A stretch of DNA of 64,000 nucleotides from Mixta sp031457955 (GCF_031457955.1 NZ_JAVDXN010000002.1:507202-571201), one strand, 5' to 3'; positions 1 through 9,960 are shown, numbered from the stretch's first letter. The notes: generated from the letters alone by a model not told the origin. Numbers and translations: made by a program.

Positions 1-3000
1 CGGGCACGCTAACGCTCCAGCCGCCGCCTGCCTGTACCGTCGCACTGTAATCCTGACCGTTTAAGGTCACGGTAACGATTTGTCCCGGCTCGACATTGGT
101 GGTGGTGCCAGATACCCGCTGCGCGGTTTGCTGCTCGGCGCCATCCAGCACATTGTTGCCAGCAAAGCTATCCAGCGTAACGGTCGGCAGGTTGGCCGCC
201 GCCGCTTTTACCGCCAGCGGCGTAGTTACCGTGGTGGCGTTACCTGCTGTATCGCTGCCGGTGACGCTGAGCGTATAGCTGCCGTCCGGCAACGCGCCCA
301 GATCCGCCGCCGGAATGGTCAGCGTCCAGTTGCCATCGTTGCCGACGGTGGTGGTGTAGTCGGTGCCGTTGAGATTAACGGTGATGTTGCTGCCCGCTTC
401 CCCGTTACCGGCGAGATCGAGCGGCTGGGTCACCTCACTGGCGTTGAGCACGCCGCCGCTAACCGGCGTGGTTACCGTTACCGGCGGTGCGCTGGTGTCT
501 ACCGTGACGGTGGCATTGCCGCTGGCGCTGTTGCCTGCCGCATCGCTGACCGTCACCGCCAGGTTGTTCGCGCCCTCATCCAGCGCGGCGAGATCGGCGG
601 CGGGCAGCGTAACGCTCCAGCTCCCGTCGGGCGCGACGCTGCCGTTGTAGGTGCTGTCGCCCAGCGTAACCGTGACCGTCTGTCCAGCGCCGCTGACGCC
701 GGTATTACCGGTCAGCACGCCATCCTGCGTGACGTCTTCGGCGTTAAGATAGCCGTCACCAAACGGCGGATTAACGGTGACCGTCGGCTGTGCGGCAACC
801 GCCACGTTCAGCGTGGCATTGCTGGTGATGGTTGTGCCGGTATTGTCGGTTACGCTGGCGCTGACGCTGAGTGGCCCATCGTCCAGCCCGGTCAGATTTT
901 CTGCCGGCACCGTCACGCTCCATGCGCCGTTGGCGCCCACCGTGCCGGTAAAGATTGCGCCGTTCAGTGTGACCTCGACCGTGCCGCCAACCGGCACGTT
1001 AACGCTGGTGCCGTTAATCACCAGATCCTGCGCCGCTTCGGTAGCGTTCAGGTAGCCGTCTCCCGCCAGCGGTGCCAGCGCGATGCCGCTAATGGCGGTG
1101 TTGACGGTAAAGCTGCCGCTGGCGCTGGCGCTGTTGCCCGCCACGTCGTTGACGCTGACGCTCAGCGTCTGGCTGCCATCGCTCAGGCCGTTTAGCGCCT
1201 CCGCCGGTAGCGTGACGCTCCAGCTGCCGTCGCCGTCCACCAGGCCGGTAAAAATGGCGCCGTTCAGGGTAACGGTAACGGTTTGTCCTGCGGGGACATT
1301 GGTGGTGGTGCCGGTAAGCACCTGCGCCACCTGCTGTTCGGCGCTATCCAGTACGCCGTTGCCCGCGAAGGTATCCACGGCGACGGTAACCGCAGGCGGA
1401 TTCGCTGCGCCGGTATTTACCGTCAGGTTAACCTGCTCCGTGGTGCTATTGCCGGAGGCGTCGCGCGCCGCGATGGTGATGGCGTTCGGCCCCTCTTCCA
1501 GCCCAAGCAGCGTGGCTGACGGGATCTCCACCGCCCACTGCCCGTTAACGCCAACGGTGCCGGTAAAGCTCTGCCCGTCCACGGTCACGGTAATGGTATT
1601 GCCCACCTCTCCGCTGCCGGTCAGCGCCAGCGGCTGTTGCTGCTCGGCGGCGTTTAGAATGCCGTCGCCGGAAGGATCGTCAATCGTCAGCGCTGGCGGC
1701 GCGTTATCCACGCGCAGGGTTGCCTGGTCGCTGGTGCGGTTACCGTTGGCATCGCTGACCAGTACGTTAACCGGATAGTCGGTGTTGTTGCTGAGCGCGC
1801 CGAGCGCCCCTGCCGGAACGTTGACCGCCCACAGCCCATTCTCGCCTACGTTGGTGGTGTAATTAACGCCGTTCAGCGTCACGGTGACGCTATCACCTGC
1901 GCTGCCTGAACCACTGATGCTCAGCGGCTGCCCCTGCTCCGTGGCATTCAGAATATTATCTTCTGCCAGCGGATCGAGGGTAAAGGCGGGAGCGGCGGTA
2001 GCGATGGTGACCGGCTGTAGCGCGGTGGTGCTGTTGCCGTCAGCGCTGGTCGCGGTAACGCTAAGATCGTAACGGCCATCGGCCAGTTCCTGTAGCGCGC
2101 TGGCGGGCAGACTAACGCTCCAGCTGCCGTCGGCGGAAACCGTGGCGGGATAATCGACGTTATTCAGCGTGACCGTGACGCTGCTGCCCGCATCGGTCGA
2201 GCCGCTTACCACCAGCGGATTCGCCTGTTCGCTGGCGTTAACCACGCCATCGCCAGAAGGTGGATTAATGGTCAGCACCGGTGCGCTGGTTTCTACGGTA
2301 ACCGGCGTGGTGCTGCTATTGGTATTTCCGGCCGCGTCGGTCACGGTCACCACAATCGGATTACTGCCCGGCGGCAAATCCTGTAGATCGCTGGCTGGAA
2401 CGGTCACCGTCCAGTTGCCGTCGCCATCCACCGTTGCCGGATAATCGTTGCCATTCAGAGAGACCACCACCTCCTGGTCGCCGCCGGTGATGCCGGTGCT
2501 GCCGCTTAGCGTTTGATCCTGGGTCAGTTCCGGGCCAGAAAGCACGCCGTCGCCAAACGGCACGTCCAGCACCGGATCAGGCAGCGGCGCGATCGCCACG
2601 TTTAAGGTGCTGTTGCTGCTTAGCGTGCCGCCGTTGCCGTCCGGCACGCTGGCAGTGACCGTTAGCGGCCCGTCGCTCAGCGCGGTGAGATCGGCCGCCG
2701 GAATGCTGACGCTCCATGCGCCGTTCGCGTCGGTGGTTCCGGTATAGGTCTCGTTGTTAAAGCTCATTGTGACCGTGCTGCCCGCCGCCACGCCGGTCGC
2801 ATTGCCGCTAATGGTTAACGGTGCGGCCGCCTCAGCGGCGTTCAGATAATTGTCTTCAGAGATCGGTGCGATCGCCAGCGCCGCGCCACCCGCAGGCTGC
2901 ACGGTAAAATCACCGCTGGCGCTGGCGCTGTTGCCCGCGAGATCGCTTACCGTCACCTCCAGCGTCTGGCCGCCCGCAGCAAGATCCGCCAGATCCGCCG

Positions 3001-5287
3001 CCGGTACGGTAACGCGCCATGTGCCGCCCGCCTGCACCGTGCCGGTATAGTCAACGCCGTTCAGGGTGACGGTAACCGTTTGTCCTGCCGTTACGTTGGT
3101 TACGCTCCCGGTAACCAGCTGATCGACGCCGCGCTCAGCGCTGTCCAGCACATCATCGCCAGCAAACGCATCGAGGGTTAACACCGGCAGTAAAGCCGGA
3201 TCGGCCACCACCACTAACGCGCTGCCGCTGGTGGTGACGTTACCGATTTCATCAGTGGCGCTCACCGTCAGGGTGTAATTACCGTTCGCCAGCGCGGCCA
3301 AATCGTCGGCAGGAATCGTCACTGACCACTCGCCGTTTTGCGGCACGGTAACGGTGTATTCGTTGCCGTTGAGCGTTACCGTGACGGTTGAGCCTGCTTC
3401 CGCGCTGCCGCTAACCGCCAGCGGCGCGCCCGCCTCGCTATTGTTCAGATAACCATCACCGGCAAGCGGCGTATTGAGCGAGAGCGTCGGCGCCACGGTA
3501 TCGACATTCAGCAGCGTCTGCTGGGTTATCACGCCGCCCGAGGGGCTGGTCGCCGTGGCATTCAGCACATAGCCGCCATCCGCCAGCGCCGCTAAATCGC
3601 TGACGGGCACCGTGACCGACCAGCTGCCATCACTGCCTACCGTGGTGTTATAGGTAATATCGTTCAGGGTAACGGCGATGGCATCGCCTGGGCTGCCGCT
3701 GCCGCTCAGCGTCAACGGCGTCCCCTGTTCCGGCCCGCTAAGAATGCCATCGCCCGCAACGGGATCCAGCGTCAGCGTCGGAGAAGGCAGGGAAGGATCG
3801 ACAGCCAACGGAATATTGCCAATCTGAGTAGTGGTACCTGCCGCGTTGGTCAGCGAGACGCTAAGCGAATATTCGCCGTTTTCCAGCGTCGCCAGCGCGC
3901 TGGCCGGAATGGTTATTGCCCAGCGACCGTTGGCCTGCACCACGCCAGAATAGTTAACGCCATCGAAATTCACCGTTACGCGATCGCCTGCGGTGCCGGT
4001 GCCGCTAACCAGCAGATCCTGTTGCAGCTCATCACCGCTTAGCTGGTTATCGCCGGAAATCGGCGTATCCACCGTGCCGGTGGCCGGTGCGGTATTGACG
4101 TTGAATGTGCTACTGGTGGTGCCGCTGTTGCCCGCCGCATCAGTTACCGTCAGGGTGATGGTATTCGCGCCCTGCGGCAAATTTTGCAAAGCGCTGCCGG
4201 GAAGGGTGACGCTCCAGCTGCCGTCGTTACCCACCGTACCGGTATAGGTGTTGCCGCCGAGGGTAATGGTAATGGTCTGACCGGCGCCGGTGACGCCGGT
4301 ATTACCGGTTAGCGTTTGGTCGCTGCCCGCTTCGTTGCCGTCCAGCGTGCCGTCGCCAAACGGCGGGTTAAGGCTCGGCTGCGGTAGCGTCACCAGCACG
4401 GTTAAATCAGCGCTGTCGCTGACAACGGCGCCAGAGGCATCGGTTACGGTAGCGGTAATGTTTTGCGTACCGTTGGTAAGGCCAGCAAGCGCCGAGGCGG
4501 GGATCGAGATACTCCATCCGCCGTTGCTGCCAACCAGCCCGGTATAGTTAACCCCGTTAAAGGTGAGCGTAACGGTGCTGCCGGCTGCCACGCCGGTGGT
4601 GGTGCCGCTGATAATCAGCGCCGTCTGGGCTTCGCCCGCGTTCAGGTAATTGTCGCCGCTAATGGGCTGGGTGATGGTCAGCGTTCCCTCTACCGGCTCT
4701 GGTGTGCCGCCGCCGTCTCCACCGCCGTCTCCACCGCCATCGCCGCCGCCATTCCCGCCGTCACCGCCGCCGTTATTGTCATCATCACCGCCACCGCCAC
4801 CGCCGCCACCGCCCGCAGAGGCGATACCCACGCCCGCCAGACCCAGCACCCCGGCGATCCCCACCGCGGTGGTCAGGTTATCGCCTAGCAGGGCATTATC
4901 AGCCAGCAGTAGCGGCTCGATATCACCCAAAGATTCATAAGTTGGCGTAAGCGCCATCGCCGTGGTATCCGCGCCCTCGCTGGCGGCCGGAAATAGCGCG
5001 TGTTCAGGCGGATTCACGCCGTCGTCAAACACCAGTTCGCTGTGTTCGCCGTTCTCATCATTCAGGAAGAAGCGCTGATAGCGCACCACGCTGCCATCCT
5101 GCATATGCAAGATCAGATCGTCGCCCTGACGTTCAAAAGAGGTTACTGCGGCCCGTGTAGCGTTAACCCTGACGACGCTTGGCTCACTAAGCAGAATGGT
5201 GCGGGAAGCGTTGGTGCTGTTTTGCGAGAGTAAGGTGCCGTTTTCGCGTGAAATAATATCAACGCGCCCGGAGGAGAGCTGTGCCAT
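1..5287 (-). CDS. Giant BapA-like surface adhesin with tandem Ig-like repeats, N-terminal part (C-terminus outside window)
   Basis: The minus strand is open without a stop from an ATG at 5287 to the window edge, about 1762 codons. Residues 1-130 resemble the prefix domain of BapA-type biofilm adhesins. A hydrophobic Gly/Ala/Leu segment (about 130-157) follows, then a Gly/Asp-rich linker (about 158-192), then 16 Ig-like domains of about 100 residues. Each repeat carries a VTVTxNGxxYTGxVxxxGxWxVxxP-like core, and the 'VTVTLNG' strand recurs every 293-313 bp (near 60, 363, 660, 963, 1262, 1575, 1868, 2162, 2455, 2757, 3059, 3368, 3661, 3965, 4258 and 4555). Proteins of this class are usually exported by a type I secretion system through a C-terminal signal and mediate cell-cell adhesion; both the C-terminus and any exporter genes would lie to the left of the window. 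No Sec signal peptide is visible. Family assignment is by pattern and is fairly sure; the ligand is unknown. Confidence 0.85.
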   Translation of the reverse strand, partial: MAQLSSGRVDIISRENGTLLSQNSTNASRTILLSEPSVVRVNATRAAVTSFERQGDDLILHMQDGSVVRYQRFFLNDENGEHSELVFDDGVNPPEHALFPAASEGADTTAMALTPTYESLGDIEPLLLADNALLGDNLTTAVGIAGVLGLAGVGIASAGGGGGGGGGDDDNNGGGDGGNGGGDGGGDGGGDGGGTPEPVEGTLTITQPISGDNYLNAGEAQTALIISGTTTGVAAGSTVTLTFNGVNYTGLVGSNGGWSISIPASALAGLTNGTQNITATVTDASGAVVSDSADLTVLVTLPQPSLNPPFGDGTLDGNEAGSDQTLTGNTGVTGAGQTITITLGGNTYTGTVGNDGSWSVTLPGSALQNLPQGANTITLTVTDAAGNSGTTSSTFNVNTAPATGTVDTPISGDNQLSGDELQQDLLVSGTGTAGDRVTVNFDGVNYSGVVQANGRWAITIPASALATLENGEYSLSVSLTNAAGTTTQIGNIPLAVDPSLPSPTLTLDPVAGDGILSGPEQGTPLTLSGSGSPGDAIAVTLNDITYNTTVGSDGSWSVTVPVSDLAALADGGYVLNATATSPSGGVITQQTLLNVDTVAPTLSLNTPLAGDGYLNNSEAGAPLAVSGSAEAGSTVTVTLNGNEYTVTVPQNGEWSVTIPADDLAALANGNYTLTVSATDEIGNVTTSGSALVVVADPALLPVLTLDAFAGDDVLDSAERGVDQLVTGSVTNVTAGQTVTVTLNGVDYTGTVQAGGTWRVTVPAADLADLAAGGQTLEVTVSDLAGNSASASGDFTVQPAGGAALAIAPISEDNYLNAAEAAAPLTISGNATGVAAGSTVTMSFNNETYTGTTDANGAWSVSIPAADLTALSDGPLTVTASVPDGNGGTLSSNSTLNVAIAPLPDPVLDVPFGDGVLSGPELTQDQTLSGSTGITGGDQEVVVSLNGNDYPATVDGDGNWTVTVPASDLQDLPPGSNPIVVTVTDAAGNTNSSTTPVTVETSAPVLTINPPSGDGVVNASEQANPLVVSGSTDAGSSVTVTLNNVDYPATVSADGSWSVSLPASALQELADGRYDLSVTATSADGNSTTALQPVTIATAAPAFTLDPLAEDNILNATEQGQPLSISGSGSAGDSVTVTLNGVNYTTNVGENGLWAVNVPAGALGALSNNTDYPVNVLVSDANGNRTSDQATLRVDNAPPALTIDDPSGDGILNAAEQQQPLALTGSGEVGNTITVTVDGQSFTGTVGVNGQWAVEIPSATLLGLEEGPNAITIAARDASGNSTTEQVNLTVNTGAANPPAVTVAVDTFAGNGVLDSAEQQVAQVLTGTTTNVPAGQTVTVTLNGAIFTGLVDGDGSWSVTLPAEALNGLSDGSQTLSVSVNDVAGNSASASGSFTVNTAISGIALAPLAGDGYLNATEAAQDLVINGTSVNVPVGGTVEVTLNGAIFTGTVGANGAWSVTVPAENLTGLDDGPLSVSASVTDNTGTTITSNATLNVAVAAQPTVTVNPPFGDGYLNAEDVTQDGVLTGNTGVSGAGQTVTVTLGDSTYNGSVAPDGSWSVTLPAADLAALDEGANNLAVTVSDAAGNSASGNATVTVDTSAPPVTVTTPVSGGVLNASEVTQPLDLAGNGEAGSNITVNLNGTDYTTTVGNDGNWTLTIPAADLGALPDGSYTLSVTGSDTAGNATTVTTPLAVKAAAANLPTVTLDSFAGNNVLDGAEQQTAQRVSGTTTNVEPGQIVTVTLNGQDYSATVQAGGGWSVSVP
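4711..4816 (-). repeat. Triplet-rich low-complexity tract encoding the Gly/Asp linker of the adhesin
   Basis: On the plus strand this is a run of near-repeats of ccgccgtct, ccaccg and ccgcca units; read on the minus strand it gives GGGDGGGDGGG-type sequence joining the N-terminal domain to the first Ig repeat. The unit length is a multiple of three, so slippage would alter linker length without a frameshift. Confidence 0.75.
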
Positions 5288-6123
5288 CTGAAACCCCTTT
5301 TACACAAGTTGAGGTAATGTTTAAAATAATCAAAGTAAAGATATGCTTATAGTTATTCCGTATAAACAGAAGCCACTACATGTCTTTAGATTGAAGCTTA
5401 CCTGGTGTGAAAAAGGGGAACAGACGCTACAGAAAGATCCACGCCCCTGGTTTAATCAGTTTTACTGCCATTATTTTCTTTTTTACGCTTCAGGTATAAT
5501 CAGAAACCGCTGCGCTAGTCCTGAATAATTTTTATCGTGACCATAAAATAAAATTATATAAATGATAATTAAACCTTATGAATCGACAGGGTTAACTGAA
5601 AGGAGGCTTGATTATATTTTGGTTAATTATTTGTGTTATGAAAGAGTTAATGCCACGTAACGGTGTGTCGTGAGAGCGGGTTTTCAGTGCAAGGAATTAC
5701 TGACGACGACCGGTAAAGGCCTGAGAATATTTTTGTCAATCGGTGATATTTCACACAATTTCGTGGTTTATTGCGTGAGCTTTTCGCCACTGTTTTCGCC
5801 AGAGACAGGTTCATTTGCCGTTTGTGTTACACCACTTTATTACCCGGTAAAATATTGCGCTAAAGACGGATTAAAACCGGCAATCTGTACGATACTTTTT
5901 CGCAGTCAGTTCGCCGTTGTGATGACTTTTAGCGCGTTTAGCCAGGAAATTTCCTGAAAAGCCCGATAAAAAAATAAAATTAATTAACAAGTGGCCCATT
6001 ATCGTTTAATAAGCTTGCTGGCGCAGATTGGCTGTAGCCGTCATCCTGCCGGGATGAAAGGCTGCTCTGCCGGTTGATTTTGTGTTAAAAAGGAACCCCT
6101 TTGCGCATCATGGAAACTGAACA
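5288..6123. other. AT-rich intergenic region between the adhesin and the MFS gene
   Basis: These 836 bases separate two divergent genes and are clearly more AT-rich than either. The short open frames here have no convincing start context or composition, so I call it non-coding. It should hold the promoters of both the adhesin and the MFS/rcsDB direction. The only discrete signal I can point to is a perfect 14-bp palindrome, CAGGAAATTTCCTG, at 5943-5956. In E. coli the corresponding side of rcsD carries ompC and micF; I recognise neither here. Confidence 0.6.
5943..5956. promoter_or_regulatory. Perfect 14-bp palindrome, possible operator
   Basis: CAGGAAATTTCCTG is fully self-complementary. 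It matches the RcsAB-box pattern TAAGAATATTCCTA at 9 of 14 positions, with the half-sites correctly spaced. Its location 167 bp before the MFS gene that leads into rcsDB makes an Rcs or other dimeric regulator site conceivable. The regulator is not established. Confidence 0.3.
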
Positions 6124-7278
6124 ATGACATCAACGGATATTGAACAGACACGGAAGAGCCAGTTCCCGGTGCAGATGGCGACGCGCATCGCTTTTTTGAT
6201 TGCGGGAATCGGCATGTCGACGTGGGCGCCGCTGGTGCCTTACGCCAAATCACGTCTGGATGTCAGCGATGCGGCACTGGGCGCTCTGCTGCTGTTTCTT
6301 GGCCTTGGCTCGCTGATCGCCATGCCGCTAACCGGCTCGCTGGTAGGCAAACAGGGCTGCAAGCGCGTTATTATCTGCTCATCTTTAGTGGTTATGCTGC
6401 TGTTGCCGTTTATGGCGACGCTCTCCTCTCCCGTGACGCTGGCGATGGCGCTGATGCTGTTTGGCGCGGCTATCGGCGTGCTGGATGTGGCAATGAATAT
6501 TCAGGCGGTTGAGGTAGAAAAGGCGGCAGAACGCACCATGATGTCCGGTTTTCATGGTTTTTACAGCATTGGCGGTATTGCCGGTGCGGGTCTGGTTAGC
6601 GTCATGCTGTGGCTGGGCCTGCCGCCGCTGCAGGCGGTGCTGGTAATGGTGCTGCTGCTGGCGCTGCTGCTGCTCAGCAGTCAACGCTGGCTTCTGACGG
6701 AGAAGACGCATCAGGAAGATACGCCGCTGTTTGTCATGCCTCGCGGCTGGGTGCTGTTCCTGGGCGTGCTCTGTTTTATTCTGTTTCTTACCGAAGGCGC
6801 AGTGCTTGACTGGAGCGCCCTGCTGCTGACGCAGGAGCGTCATCTGCCCGCGGCGCAGGCCGGACTGGGCTACGCGGTATTCTCAGTTGCCATGAGCATT
6901 GGTCGTTTAACCGGCGACCGTGTGGTTAACCGCTTCAGTAACCGCCTGGTGCTGGCGGGCGGCTGTCTCTGCGCGGCGCTGGGCGTGCTGTTGTTAATTA
7001 GCGTGGATAATGTCACGGTAGCGCTGCTCTCGTTTTTACTGATCGGTTTTGGCGCGGCCAATACCGTGCCGATTTTATTCAGCGCCGCCGGGCGTCAAAC
7101 CGTGATGCCGGTAAATATGGCGGTTTCCGCAATGACAACCATTGGATATGCCGGTATTCTGGCAGGCCCGGCGTTAATCGGTTTTGTGGCGCACGGCTTT
7201 GGTCTGGTGACGGCGTTTGCCGCCATTGTGGCTCTTCTGGTCGCGGTTGCGGCCAGCGCACGGCTGGTAACGCGTTAA
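6124..7278 (+). CDS. MFS transporter, YbjJ-like
   Basis: 384 residues, with about 12 hydrophobic segments and the usual MFS length. The N-terminus (GIGMSTWAPLVPYAKSRL, then LLFLGLGSLIAMPLTG) and the loop-2 type sequence GKQGCKRVI resemble the YbjJ/FucP-like branch of the major facilitator superfamily. It is an inner membrane permease; the substrate cannot be read from the sequence. The ATG at 6124 has a modest GGAAA upstream. The gene stops 8 bases before the GTG start of rcsD, so it is probably co-transcribed with rcsD and rcsB, an arrangement I do not know from E. coli. Confidence 0.8.
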   Translation: MTSTDIEQTRKSQFPVQMATRIAFLIAGIGMSTWAPLVPYAKSRLDVSDAALGALLLFLGLGSLIAMPLTGSLVGKQGCKRVIICSSLVVMLLLPFMATLSSPVTLAMALMLFGAAIGVLDVAMNIQAVEVEKAAERTMMSGFHGFYSIGGIAGAGLVSVMLWLGLPPLQAVLVMVLLLALLLLSSQRWLLTEKTHQEDTPLFVMPRGWVLFLGVLCFILFLTEGAVLDWSALLLTQERHLPAAQAGLGYAVFSVAMSIGRLTGDRVVNRFSNRLVLAGGCLCAALGVLLLISVDNVTVALLSFLLIGFGAANTVPILFSAAGRQTVMPVNMAVSAMTTIGYAGILAGPALIGFVAHGFGLVTAFAAIVALLVAVAASARLVTR

Positions 7279-7286
7279 ATGGTCAG

Positions 7287-9959
7287 GTGCCCTCTTTCAT
7301 CATGATGTACAAGTTTCCTTTATCTTCCAGCAACGTTACGCGTTTTTTCGTGATGTTTATTCTGCTGCTGCTGCTGGCGCTGGGCTTTATGGTTCATAAC
7401 GCGGTTAATGCCTGGCTGACGGAAAAACGCTATGCCATGGCGGATATTACCCGTTCGGTGCAGAAACGCGTCGATACCTATCGCTTCGCCACCTGGCAGA
7501 TTTATGAGAACCTGGCGGCCAGCGCCGCCGGAAGCACCCCCTCTGCCAGTCTGCAGGAGACGCGGCTGCGCCCGGATGTCTATTATCTGGAAAAAATGCG
7601 CCGCAAAACCGAGGCGCTGATTTTCGGCTCACACGACAGCAGTACGCTGGATATGACGCTGCGCATGTCTAATTATCTCGATACGCTGTGGGGCGCGGAA
7701 AACAGCACCTGGTCGATGTATTTTCTTAACGGGCAGGACAATAGCCTGATTTTGATCTCTACCCTGCCGCTGAAAGATATGGCAACGCGTTATAAAGAGA
7801 GCGCCATCAGTAATATCGTCGATGCCCGGCGCGCGGAAATGCTGCAACAGTCCAACGCGCTGGATGAGCGTGAAAGCTTCTCGCCGCTGCGTCGTTTCGC
7901 CTGGCAGAACGATCACTATTTTACCGTGCGCACCACCTTTAATCAGCCGGGGCATCTGGCTACCGTGGTGGCTTTTGATATGCCGGTGAACGATCTGATC
8001 CCGCACAATATGCCGCTGGAAAACTTCCAGCTGAAGCAGGACGCGACGCTCAATAGCAGCGCGGCCAGCGATGACGAGCTACAAAATACGCGTATCACGA
8101 TCAATAACCCTAATATTGAAATCGCCGCGTCGCTGCCCAGCACGCCGCTGCAGCTGATCTATCGCATTCCGATCGCGACGCTGGCTCTGGATACGTTGCG
8201 CAATCTGCTGTGGCCGCTGCTGGTTGATCTGCTGCTGCTGCTGATGTCGCTGGCGGGCCTGTTTTTGCTGCGTCAACAGTCGTTGCGCCCGGGAGAGAAC
8301 CAGAGCGCCGAGCTGGACGCGCTGCGTATGCTCAACGAAGAGATTGTCAGCAGCCTGCCCGTTGGCCTGCTAGTGTATGACTTCGCCAGCAACCGCACCA
8401 TTATCAGCAATAAAATCGCTGAGCATCTGTTGCCGCATCTGAATTTGCAGAAGATCGTGAATATGTCAGATCAGCATCAGGGCATGCTCCAGGCCACGGT
8501 GAATAACGAAGTGTATGAGATTCGCCACGCCCGCAGCCAGCATTCGCCGCATGCGCAGCTGTTCCTGATGCGCGATCAGGATCGCGAGCTGCTGGTGAAT
8601 AAAAAATTGCAGAAGGCGCAGCAGGTGCTGGATCGCAATCATCAGCTGCGTCAACAGCTACTACAAAACCTTGGTCATGCGCTGCATCGTCCGCTGCAGA
8701 AAGTCGTGGCGCAGTTGCAGACGCTCAGCGAAACCAGCGACGACGATCATGCGCTGGATGCGCTGGAAAACAGCCAGGCGCTGGCGCGTCTGGTGGATGA
8801 TATTGTGCTGCTGAACCGGCTGGAGACCCATGACTGGGCGCCGGACGCCGCCTCGTTTAATCTGCAATCGTTGTTGGATGAGTTAACGCTGGAGCTGCTG
8901 CCGCTGTCACGCCGTAAAGGATTGACGCTACTGGTACGCAACCAGCTTAACAGCGATGAGATGCGCTTTGGCGACAGCCGCGCGATTTACAAGGTGCTGG
9001 CCACCCTGCTCCACTATTCGCTGACCACCACCAGCTGGGGCAAGATTACGCTGGAGGTGGATTCGCCTGCCGATCGTCCCGATCGGTTGAACATTCAGAT
9101 TGTGGATACCGGCGCGGGACTGACGCGCGACGAACTGGGCAATAATGATTTTCCGTTCCTGGGAGAAACCACCGGGGATCGTTTCGGGCAGGCTTCCGGC
9201 CTCGCCTTTTTCCTGTGCCGCCAGCTGTGCAAGCAGATGGGCGGGCATCTGGAAATTCTTGCCCGGCCAGATATTGGCACGCGCTACAGCATTTTGTTGC
9301 ACGTGCCGCCGGAGCATCAACAGCAGCAGGAAGAGAAGCTGCTGGAAGATGTCATTATGCTTATCGACATCGCTGTTGATGACATTCGCAAAATCGTTAC
9401 CCATCAGTTGGAAAACTGGGGCGCGAAGTGCATTACGCCGGATGAACGCTTTGCCGGCCAATCGCACGATATCCTGATCACCGACGACCCGGCGCGGCTT
9501 TCCGGCTGGTCGTTGTTGCTGACGGATAATGAACTGGGCTTTACCGTCCTGAATGAACAGCAGTATCGGGTTAATTTTAATCTGAGTAGCGCGTTACAGG
9601 ATGCGTTGTTACAGCTGATCGAGAAACAGCTATCTCAGGATATGTCGCCTGCCGGAGACGATGAAGAAGAGGAAGCCGTTCCGTTGATTAGCGGCGGGTA
9701 CTACCAGCTATTTGTCGAGACAGTACCGGAAGATGTACAGAGACTGTATACTGAGGCGTCGAACAGGGATTACGCGACGCTTGCTCAGACAGCGCATCGC
9801 CTGAAAGGGGTATTTGCCATGCTTAATCTGGTACCCGGCAAGGAGCTTTGTGAACAGCTGGAACAGCACATTAAAGCGAGTGACGATTTAAACATCAAAA
9901 ATACCACCAGTGATATTGACGCTTACGTCAATCAACTGCTGCAGCAAGGTAACCAATAA
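7287..9959 (+). CDS. rcsD: RcsD, phosphotransfer protein of the Rcs envelope-stress phosphorelay
   Basis: RcsD relays phosphate from RcsC to RcsB and sits in the inner membrane. The protein has an N-terminal membrane segment (about 18-36), a periplasmic domain, a second membrane segment near 300-325, a degenerate kinase-like domain, a receiver-like ABL region, and a C-terminal HPt domain with the phospho-accepting histidine in AQTAHRLKGVFAML at about residue 837. Length (890) agrees with the E. coli protein. The GTG at 7287 gives the best length match; ATG codons at 7302 and 7305 are alternatives, and neither has a strong ribosome site. It lies directly after the MFS gene and one base before rcsB. 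Confidence 0.95.
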   Translation: MPSFIMMYKFPLSSSNVTRFFVMFILLLLLALGFMVHNAVNAWLTEKRYAMADITRSVQKRVDTYRFATWQIYENLAASAAGSTPSASLQETRLRPDVYYLEKMRRKTEALIFGSHDSSTLDMTLRMSNYLDTLWGAENSTWSMYFLNGQDNSLILISTLPLKDMATRYKESAISNIVDARRAEMLQQSNALDERESFSPLRRFAWQNDHYFTVRTTFNQPGHLATVVAFDMPVNDLIPHNMPLENFQLKQDATLNSSAASDDELQNTRITINNPNIEIAASLPSTPLQLIYRIPIATLALDTLRNLLWPLLVDLLLLLMSLAGLFLLRQQSLRPGENQSAELDALRMLNEEIVSSLPVGLLVYDFASNRTIISNKIAEHLLPHLNLQKIVNMSDQHQGMLQATVNNEVYEIRHARSQHSPHAQLFLMRDQDRELLVNKKLQKAQQVLDRNHQLRQQLLQNLGHALHRPLQKVVAQLQTLSETSDDDHALDALENSQALARLVDDIVLLNRLETHDWAPDAASFNLQSLLDELTLELLPLSRRKGLTLLVRNQLNSDEMRFGDSRAIYKVLATLLHYSLTTTSWGKITLEVDSPADRPDRLNIQIVDTGAGLTRDELGNNDFPFLGETTGDRFGQASGLAFFLCRQLCKQMGGHLEILARPDIGTRYSILLHVPPEHQQQQEEKLLEDVIMLIDIAVDDIRKIVTHQLENWGAKCITPDERFAGQSHDILITDDPARLSGWSLLLTDNELGFTVLNEQQYRVNFNLSSALQDALLQLIEKQLSQDMSPAGDDEEEEAVPLISGGYYQLFVETVPEDVQRLYTEASNRDYATLAQTAHRLKGVFAMLNLVPGKELCEQLEQHIKASDDLNIKNTTSDIDAYVNQLLQQGNQ

Positions 9960-9960
9960 G

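Noticed and set aside
80..4950. Long plus-strand open frames opposite the adhesin (for example 80-1195, 4463-4888)
   Set aside because: They are antisense shadows of the repetitive GC-rich minus-strand gene, with no ribosome sites and Arg/Gly- or Pro-rich composition.
5601..5670. AGGAGG followed by a 21-codon hydrophobic frame starting with TTG at 5608
   Set aside because: The SD lies one base from the TTG, too close for initiation, and there is no ATG or GTG at normal distance.
5288..6123. micF small RNA next to rcsD, as in E. coli
   Set aside because: No sequence resembling micF or its terminator is visible, and ompC is not here.
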